A stretch of DNA of 21,441 nucleotides, taken from the NCBI GenBank assembly GCA_009746045.1, contig RPFO01000508.1, forward strand, positions 1-21,441. Direction: 5' to 3'. Shown here piece by piece: positions 9,570 through 15,783 of this stretch. Origin of the DNA: Mesostigma viride (Eukaryota; Streptophyta; Mesostigmatophyceae; Mesostigmatales; Mesostigmataceae). The translations under genes and the position numbers were made by a program. The notes beneath the pieces were generated by a model that saw nothing but the letters and a program-made list of their open reading frames with translations, made no database searches and was not told where the DNA came from. Numbering within the stretch: position 1 is the first letter of the stretch; every line of letters starts with the position of its first letter.

Positions 9570-10204
9570 ACGCAACTTAACGGTAGAATTAGGCTAGCAG
9601 CCCACCACCTCCTCCTCTGACGGACTTCTATACGGCATTCGACAGCTCTCGTCAAGCCCAATCCAGCTGCAGCGCCAAAGCCGGCCAATGTCCATTTTCC
9701 AGGCCAGATATTTTGTACAAAGGCGGGCTGCAAAACACGCCGTGCCGGGCAGCCACGCAGTGCCCGCCTGCGTTTTATACCACAAATGCGGTGTGTTTTA
9801 ACCCTCTGACTTCGGTTCTCTTTTTGGCGGGTTACTTAATTGCCAGCCGGCTTCACGTTTGAATGTGACAAAACATGGGAACAGTCGTGAGGGAAGCTTC
9901 ATTTACTGTCAAAGACCTGCATGTGAACAATAATAACGCAACCTTGTCTTTGCCCTTCCGCTGCTGTGGAGCATTCGGCATGATGGTGGTAATTTCCATC
10001 AAGATGTCTCAATTACAGACCCTGCATGGTCGTGGATTCTTATGTACCGCAGCCCGCAGGCTGCAAAACTGAATTTGTAAGGTTGCATTCACGCTTTTCA
10101 CCCAAGCCAGCAGGCGGGGAAATTTGCGCGCCAGTGGGGCTTGCGTATTTTGCCGCCTAAAATCACGTAGCGGGTCCGGACTTGGCGAAAAATGGCCTCC
10201 TGCG

Positions 10205-10872
10205 CAAGGGGGGTGTCCAAAACAAAAATATCAGACACTATGCTGAAATTTTCCAAAAGTTGGCCCTTGGACCCTACCTACCTAGCACGTAGGCGCTATA
10301 CCTAGCAAAACCCTGAGGTCCCAAGCTAGGGTTATAGGGGTCGACCTAGGGAGCAAAATGATCAGCTCCGCGAGCTCTACCGTTTGTTTGAGCATATTGG
10401 TGTATGGGAAAATTCCGGTTTTCTGAAATGGGTCGTTGGCCGGCGCGTGGCGATACTGGCATGGCACGGCGCTGGATAGCCGAAGCCTTGTAGTGGTGGC
10501 AGACGGCAGCATACTTCCGTGCCTAGGGGCAGCACCATCTTGCGGGCACCCCCCCCCCCTCTATGGTACCTGCCAAAATTTTGACTGCAGATTTGGGTTC
10601 AGCTCGCCAAGTGCTATCAGTTTGTCCGTCAAACCGTTTCAAAATTCCGACCATACAGGGAGCTAGTAGAAAATCGAAGTGTCTTGTTGTAAAAAACCCA
10701 TATCGGCCCGGCACCCTACCTACCTACCTTTAAGTTAACGGTTTTTGAGGCTCTGTAACTTCTAACCTAGAGACCCCGTGGGGTTGCGACCAGTGGCAAA
10801 CATGCTTGTTTTTGCGAGATCTACTCGAATCCAGCATGATGTCAATTTTCTTGTTTTTGGACACCCCCCTTG
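10205..10872. mobile_element. hAT-like non-autonomous insertion inside element A
   Basis: The termini are inverted: CAAGGGGGGTGTCCAAAA from 10205, and its complement ending at 10872. Similarity continues imperfectly for about 43 bp through an ATGCTGA-type block. TCCTGCGC is repeated on both sides (10198-10205 and 10873-10880), an 8-bp target duplication. Its final C overlaps the first base of the inverted repeat, so 7 bp is also possible. The equivalent place in element B (about 11465-11475) has one TCCTGCGC (on the reverse strand) and no insert: a true empty site. A CA(A/G)GG start plus 8-bp duplication is typical of hAT transposons. The 668 bp code for no recognisable transposase, so this is a MITE-like derivative. 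Confidence 0.8.
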
Positions 10873-11026
10873 TCCTGCGCGGCAAAAAATGGCCTGACAC
10901 CTACAAATTGATCGAGTCATTACCGCGTTAAGTTGAGATGGCCTCCATGCTTAAGTTGCGGTCGCCCCCCAAACTTCGGCGCCGCAACTTAACGCGGGAA
11001 CGCAACTTAACGCGGGAATGACTGTA

Positions 11027-11260
11027 CTCGAGTACTACTCGTTACTTGTACTCGCCGGCTTTTTCTGAGCCCGAGTAGTACTCGGTACTCGTACTCGCCT
11101 TCTTTTTATAGCCCAAGTACTACTCGTTACTCGTACTTGCCTACTTTTTTGAGCCCCACTACTCGTACTCACCTTCTTTTTCTGAGCCCGAGTAGTACTC
11201 GGTACTCATCGTACTCGCCGACTTTTTTTAGCCTGAGTAGTACTCGGTACTCGTACTCGC
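11027..11260. repeat. TACTCG minisatellite, ~44-bp degenerate unit
   Basis: The stretch between elements A and B is made of degenerate units of roughly 44 bp. Each has the form GAGCCCGAGTAGTACTCG, then runs of TACTCG, then a T-rich spacer (CTTCTTTTT). About five units are visible. The core GAGTAGTACTC is nearly self-complementary. Sequence of the same type lies at about 9494-9504 left of A, so A jumped into this array. No coding capacity is seen. Confidence 0.8.
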
Positions 11261-12098
11261 TGCCCAAAATCCAGCGTGGACCCAACCCTAACAGAACAAC
11301 AACAGAGGTACAGTCATTCCCGCGTTAAGTTGCGTTTCTTAAGGTTGCGTTCCCGCGTTAAGTTGCGGCGCCGATGTTTGGGGGGCGACCGCAACTTAAG
11401 CATGGAGGCCATCGCAACCGCGGTAATGACTCAATTTGTAGGTGTTAGGCCATTTTTGGCCGCGCAGGAGGACATTTTTTGCCAAGTCCGGACCCGCTAC
11501 GTGATTTTAGGCGGCAAATTACGCAAGCCCCACTGGCGCGCAAATTTCCCAGCCTGCTAGTGGCTTAGGTGAAAAGCGCGAATGCAACCTTACAAATTCA
11601 GTTTTGCAGCCTGCGGGCTGCGGTACATAAGAATCCACGACCATGCAGGGTAGTGTAATTGAGACATCTTGCCGGACATGATTACCACCATCATGCCGAA
11701 TGCACCACAAAAGGGCAAAGACAAGGCCGTTGAGGCCATGCAGAGGCAGTCTCGCTGCCTGTGGCCTCCATGCTGTTATCATTGTTTACATGCAGGCCAT
11801 TGACAGTAAATGACTGAGCTTCAGTTCCCTCACGACTATTCCCATGTCTCAGTTGTCACAGTCAAATGTGAACCGACTCAGTGGCAACTAAGTAACCCGC
11901 CAAAAAGAGAGCCGAAGTCAGAGGGTTAAAACACACCGCATTTGTGGTATAAAACGCAGGCGGGCACTGCGTGGCTGCCCGGCACGGCGTGTTTTGCAGC
12001 CCGCGTTTGTCCAAAATATCTGGCCTGGAAAATGGACATTGGCCGGCTTTGACGCTGTAGCTGGATCGGGCTTGACGAGAGCTGTCGAATGCCGTATA

Positions 12099-12135
12099 CC
12101 GTAGTGGCTCAAATCACATTGCGAATTAATATTTT
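12099..12135 (+). repeat. Left terminal inverted repeat of transposon C
   Basis: The first 37 bases of C are the exact complement of 15112-15148. The outermost bases are CCGTAGTGGC. The repeat is AT-rich at its inner end (ATTAATATTTT). Confidence 0.93.
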
Positions 12136-12340
12136 CGAATGACCCCCCGAAAAGTGCTAAAATAATGCTCCAATTTACCCCGTAAAGTATGAAAACCGGG
12201 CAGCGCCGCTACACCTGTTTCTGGCTGCAGGCCGCGGCGCAGCTAGATGAAGGGGAGCGCCGCGCTTGCCGCGCCGCGCCGCGCCGCGTCGCGCCAGATT
12301 GAGAACGCATTCAATTTTGAATTCTAGAATTAATGGCGGG

Positions 12341-12348
12341 TATAAAAT
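12341..12348 (+). promoter_or_regulatory. TATA box of the transposase gene
   Basis: TATAAAAT lies at 12341-12348 in an AT-rich pocket just after a CG-rich run (about 12255-12295, repeated CCGCG). It is 30 bp before the first in-frame ATG (12371) and about 99 bp before the second (12440). A TATA box normally sets transcription about 25-30 bp downstream, which would place the cap near 12371 and favour ATG 12440 as the used start. No experiment supports this here. Confidence 0.45.
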
Positions 12349-12370
12349 CTTAGCGTTAGAGTCGCTTCCG

Positions 12371-14482
12371 ATGGTTGTTGACTGTCCGCAGCAGTCCGCC
12401 ATTGGACTGTCTTTCCCTCCCTCCGCTTCGTCGTCCAATATGGGGGAGGCTTCAAACGAGCCTCCCGCCCCGCGATTGAAGCAGCAGAGCCTACTGGCCT
12501 ACCGCTTCACTGCTTCACGGGTGTCTACCGCTACTACCACCACTGCCACTCAAGGTCTTCCGCCCAGCATTCGATACGTTCCAAGTGTCCAAGATGCGTT
12601 GCAGCGTTCAGCGGCAAGCAGCCGTGTGGCCGCCCCGCGTCCTCAACGTCGCCTGGGACGGCCTATCCAGAGCCAGGCCTTTGCTACAACGCTGGGCGCT
12701 GCAGCCCTGGCAGCCGTCAATGTCAACCATCAAGCAGCGGTCGACACGAGCGCCCATCTTTCAGGCTTGACCACAACGCGGGCGGACAGACACCGACCCT
12801 ACCACCGCTTCTCCTCTGCTGACCGCCTTTTTGTTTTGAGAGCTCGCGTAAGCCCGAGTCTCAGGGGTTTGGGACGCTGTGGTCTGGTCGACTATCTGAA
12901 GTTTCAGTTTCCGGATCGGTTCGGAACTCTCAATGAGGCCCTCGTGCGCTACTGGGAGAAAGTGGAGTTCCGCAGGCATCAAGAGGAAGAGGATTTCTGG
13001 CTTGAGACCTGTTCCGAGGACAGCGATTTGGCCGTGGATGAAGATCCGCTTCCTGGACAGAGGGCAGGGCCCGGGCGCAACAACGTGATGCCCCCTGAGG
13101 TGCTGAGCGAGGTTGACGAGTTTCTGCAAGCACAGTCCGACGCGGGTGCTCGCATGATCCCCAGGATCCTCCGCCCTTTCATTTTGGCCATCATCCTGAA
13201 GCACGGCCATGGCGGCCTGCTGATCGAGGGCGGGGGCAAATTTCACCTGTCCTACAGGTGGATTCGCAACAGGTGCCTGAAGAAGCTGGGGCTCTCTTAC
13301 CGGACGCCCACTAGCGCAGCTCAGAAGTTGCCAGCGGACTGGGAGCACCAGCTGCACCTGACTGCGCTGCGCTTGGCCTTCGTCGTCGCCATGCACAAAG
13401 TGCATCCGGATTTTGTCATTAACGTCGACCAGACCGGCATTTACTTGCTGGGCTACGGTGCTGGCAGGACCCGGGCGCGGAAGGGAAGCAAGGACGTGCG
13501 TGCACATGCTCAAGATGACAAGCGAATGATCACCGTGGTGCCCAGCATGTCAGCCTCTGGCGATGTGCTACGTCTCCAGCTCGTCTTTCAGGGCACCACC
13601 TGGCGATGCCTGCCCAAGATCAGCAGCACAGCTCCCGAGGATCTGAAGAAGTTTCACCTCACCCATACCAGCAACCACTGGTCATCTTTCACCACCATGA
13701 CGCAGTATTTCCAGCAGGTGCTGGTTCCCCACATCAAGCGCAAGATGGCGGAGCCTGCCCACCGCCAGAGCGGCGTTGTGTTTGGGATGCAGCGCTGTGT
13801 GCTGCTGTGGGACTGCTGGTCTGTGCACCGGTCGTCAGCCATGCTGAACTGGGTGGCAGAGAACTACCCATGGATCACCATCTTGTTCGTCCATGGTGGC
13901 TGCACGTCGGTGGGGCAGCCCCTCGACATCATCTTCCAGCGCCCCTTCAAGGTGGCCGTGAGCAATGCGTCGGCTGCCTGGTACACCGCCCAGATCCAGG
14001 CCAAGATGGAGGTCGACGAGATGTCCGCGAAGGAGGCGGCCGCAGCGATCAACATCCGCATGTCAGCCATCAAACCCCTGGTCCCTGAGTGGTGCTACAA
14101 GGGGTACGAATGGTGCAAGGAGCACCCCGAGATCATGAAGAAGGGCTTCGAGAAGGCCGGGCTTCTCAAGGCCTGGGACCCTGACTTCCAGCGAGAGGCC
14201 ATGATGGCCGTGGCAGCGGGCACCATTTTCCCAGGCATCAGCGTCATTCCGGACGAGTCGGGCCCTAACGAGCCCGAGAACCCCCATGAGGAGGGGGCAG
14301 GGCTTCAGTTTGCTGCCCTGCAAGAGCGCTACGGCGACCGCCCCCTGGAAGAGGTGGCAGCGGCAGGCCTGCAGGACCCTACTGAGGATGGCGAGGAGCT
14401 TGACCCCGTAGGGGGTGAGGATGGAGAGGCTAGCATGGAAGGGGGTGAGGATGGAGAAGGCATGGAAGGGGATGCAGATTAA
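12371..14482 (+). CDS. DDE transposase, pogo/Tigger (CENP-B-like) family
   Basis: A single unbroken reading frame of 703 residues from ATG 12371, or 680 residues from ATG 12440 (see the TATA box), ending with TAA at 14480-14482. Catalytic triad: Asp353 (NVDQTG), Asp481 (LLWDCWSVH) and Asp519 (GQPLDIIFQRPFK), with 37 residues between the last two (DD37D). Ahead of it, about residues 300-345, a CENP-B-type DNA-binding region is suggested by the WIRNRCLKKLGLSYRTPTSA stretch. The N-terminal 150 residues are Ser/Thr/Ala-rich. The C-terminus (last ~40 residues) is acidic with Glu/Asp/Gly repeats. The enzyme should bind the CCGTAG ends and catalyse cut-and-paste movement into TA. It is longer than typical pogo transposases (around 500 residues) because of both tails. 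No intron is needed. Confidence 0.93.
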   Translation: MVVDCPQQSAIGLSFPPSASSSNMGEASNEPPAPRLKQQSLLAYRFTASRVSTATTTTATQGLPPSIRYVPSVQDALQRSAASSRVAAPRPQRRLGRPIQSQAFATTLGAAALAAVNVNHQAAVDTSAHLSGLTTTRADRHRPYHRFSSADRLFVLRARVSPSLRGLGRCGLVDYLKFQFPDRFGTLNEALVRYWEKVEFRRHQEEEDFWLETCSEDSDLAVDEDPLPGQRAGPGRNNVMPPEVLSEVDEFLQAQSDAGARMIPRILRPFILAIILKHGHGGLLIEGGGKFHLSYRWIRNRCLKKLGLSYRTPTSAAQKLPADWEHQLHLTALRLAFVVAMHKVHPDFVINVDQTGIYLLGYGAGRTRARKGSKDVRAHAQDDKRMITVVPSMSASGDVLRLQLVFQGTTWRCLPKISSTAPEDLKKFHLTHTSNHWSSFTTMTQYFQQVLVPHIKRKMAEPAHRQSGVVFGMQRCVLLWDCWSVHRSSAMLNWVAENYPWITILFVHGGCTSVGQPLDIIFQRPFKVAVSNASAAWYTAQIQAKMEVDEMSAKEAAAAINIRMSAIKPLVPEWCYKGYEWCKEHPEIMKKGFEKAGLLKAWDPDFQREAMMAVAAGTIFPGISVIPDESGPNEPENPHEEGAGLQFAALQERYGDRPLEEVAAAGLQDPTEDGEELDPVGGEDGEASMEGGEDGEGMEGDAD

Positions 14483-15111
14483 AGAAGTGAGGGGCTGTTT
14501 TATTCATTCTTGGGTGCCCTAATTAAAACTGTGGGTGGTGCTGATGGATGATAATGTTAATTTTATATTGTAATTTGCCGAGACCTTGGTACTAGGGCTT
14601 GAAGCAATTATGATGATTTGCATGGTCCAACTAGACAACCTAAGCCGTACTTTAACACAAGTTAGACAAGTACTTTTTGCATTTGGGTATGATCAGGGAG
14701 GATACGTCATGAATACTCAAGTTACATTTTATTTTGAACATAAAATTTGAGCACTAACTTAATATAATCACTAGGTACTGATTTGGGCCATATTTCTGAT
14801 TAGGGCCATGTTGGGTTAATTAATTAAGAAATAGCACTGATTAGGGCCCTATTAGCACTCATTAGGGGCCCTATTAGCACTGATTAGGGGCCCTATTAAT
14901 TAAGATTAGGGCCTTATGTCATACTGGTACTCATTTAATTGTCAGATAGGAACTGCGCTTGGTGGGTAATTAATGTACTTGGTAGGTTGGAATCCAAGTC
15001 AGACACTGAACTAGGTGCCCTAATATAAACAAGCTCCCGGGCTCGAAGTTTACCTAACACGTGCTGAACTTTCCCCGCAAAGTGTCAAAACCATGCAGAA
15101 AAACCCTCGAA
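14483..15111 (+). other. Noncoding 3' part of transposon C, with a short tandem repeat
   Basis: There is no gene in these 630 AT-rich bases between the transposase stop and the right inverted repeat. Three adjacent copies of a 22-23 bp unit (TAGCACTGATTAGGGGCCCT form) lie at about 14832-14898. A 29-bp block at 15070-15098 resembles, in direct orientation, a block near the left end at 12175-12203 (about 23 of 29 bases). Confidence 0.7.
14569..14573 (+). terminator. Likely poly(A) signal of the transposase transcript
   Basis: TGTAA occurs 87 bases after the transposase stop codon, in an AT-rich stretch. UGUAA is the poly(A) signal commonly used by green algae. Only position and motif support it. 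Confidence 0.45.
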
Positions 15112-15148
15112 AAAATATTAATTCGCAATGTGATTTGAGCCACTACGG
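15112..15148 (-). repeat. Right terminal inverted repeat of transposon C
   Basis: It is the exact 37-base complement of 12099-12135 and is followed by the duplicated TA at 15149-15150. Confidence 0.93.
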
Positions 15149-15274
15149 TAGAAGTCCGTCAGAGGAGGAGGTGGTGGGCTGCTAGCCTAATTCTACCGTT
15201 AAGTTGCGTTCCCGCGTTAAGTTGCGGCGCCAAGTTTTAGGGGGCGATCGCAACTTAACGCGGGAATGACTGTA

Positions 15275-15783
15275 CGAAGGTTGTAAATATTATTGATCAA
15301 ATACATGATCCAATCTTTTATTGCTTTTCGAAAGTTTTTCTGCGTGCGGGAATTATTAGGGATCGCTCGGGCGCTCCACCGCACTGCCGACTGCTGAGGA
15401 CAAGGACTTCGTTGGGGATTTATATGGGCCATCCCTCCTAAATTCACAACGCAATCACGCCTGTCGGGGGCCCGCATTCTGAAATGCCAAATTATTGTTA
15501 AAAAGTTGGAACCGCTACTTTCTGTGCACCATTTTGCTAAACGGCTGCATTTCTTTAGGGGGGGAACCTAATGGCCATTAGCAGCCATTTCCCTTGGCGG
15601 GGAGGCCATGCATGGAAATCTGTTGCCCCCAGGTTTCTCGTCTCGAAGCTGATCGCACTAGCGCATCCTTACACTACCTGATCGTAGACACCCAAGAATG
15701 CGAACGTGCAAGAGGAAAAACTTATCACTGGTACGGTCGTTGCTGGCCCCGGAGTCAGCAAGCGTTTTGATGTTATATGGATT
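15275..15783 (+). other. 5' flank of the sialyltransferase-like gene; no gene recognised
   Basis: About 510 bases of moderate GC between element B and the first usable ATG of the next gene. I see no protein or RNA gene. It probably holds the promoter, the 5' leader and perhaps an upstream exon. No convincing TATA box was found at a fixed distance from a start. The stretch from about 15800 to 15895 just downstream is pyrimidine-rich and ends in CAG, which could be the 3' end of an upstream intron. Confidence 0.5.

Larger units (their letters stand above)
9507..11024 (-). mobile_element. Element A: non-autonomous TIR transposon, TA duplication
   Basis: It begins CAGTCATTCCCGCG at 9507 and ends with the inverse CGCGGGAATGACTG at 11024, with TA on both sides (9505-9506 and 11025-11026). 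The duplicated TA and CAGT-type ends fit the Tc1/mariner-pogo superfamily. It codes for nothing convincing. Read in reverse, it matches element B from end to end, apart from two insertions: the hAT-like element within A and transposon C within B. Without its insert A is about 840 bp. It sits inside TACTCG-type sequence. The copies have diverged by many substitutions and small indels, so A and B are not recent duplicates. Which transposase moves this family is unknown. Confidence 0.85.
12099..15148 (+). mobile_element. Transposon C: pogo/Tigger-like DNA transposon, probably autonomous
   Basis: The element runs from CCGTAGTGGCTCAAATC at 12099 to the complement at 15148. The terminal inverted repeats (12099-12135 and 15112-15148) match over all 37 bases. 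TA stands on both sides (12097-12098 and 15149-15150). Element A holds the uninterrupted site: its complement reads GCCGTATAGAAGTCC, against GCCGTATA|C|TAGAAGTCC in B, showing exact insertion with duplication of TA. The inside holds one long intact transposase gene, a TATA box and a TGTAA site. Identical ends, a clean TA and an unbroken gene suggest recent movement. Confidence 0.93.
11311..15272 (+). mobile_element. Element B: A-type transposon carrying nested transposon C
   Basis: It starts CAGTCATTCCCGCG at 11311 and ends CGGGAATGACTG at 15272, flanked by TA (11309-11310 and 15273-15274). The two B parts, 11311-12098 and 15151-15272, together make a sequence that matches the reverse complement of element A. 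They are separated by transposon C. The left end has two direct copies of TCCCGCGTTAAGTTGCG (11318-11334 and 11351-11367) and an inverted partial copy near 11390; the right end has the mirror arrangement. Apart from C, no gene was found. The left interior (about 11440-12098) is noncoding and mirrors A at about 9630-10200. Confidence 0.87.

Noticed and set aside
9594-10714. Short open frames inside element A and the hAT-like insert
   Set aside because: They are short, lack motifs, overlap inverted repeats, and are not preserved between A and B.
12266-12370. Extension of the transposase frame upstream to 12266
   Set aside because: It has no ATG, runs through a CG simple repeat and includes the TATA box, so it is probably untranslated.
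12761-13513. Minus-strand open frame of 250 residues
   Set aside because: It is antisense to the transposase coding sequence and shows no motif.
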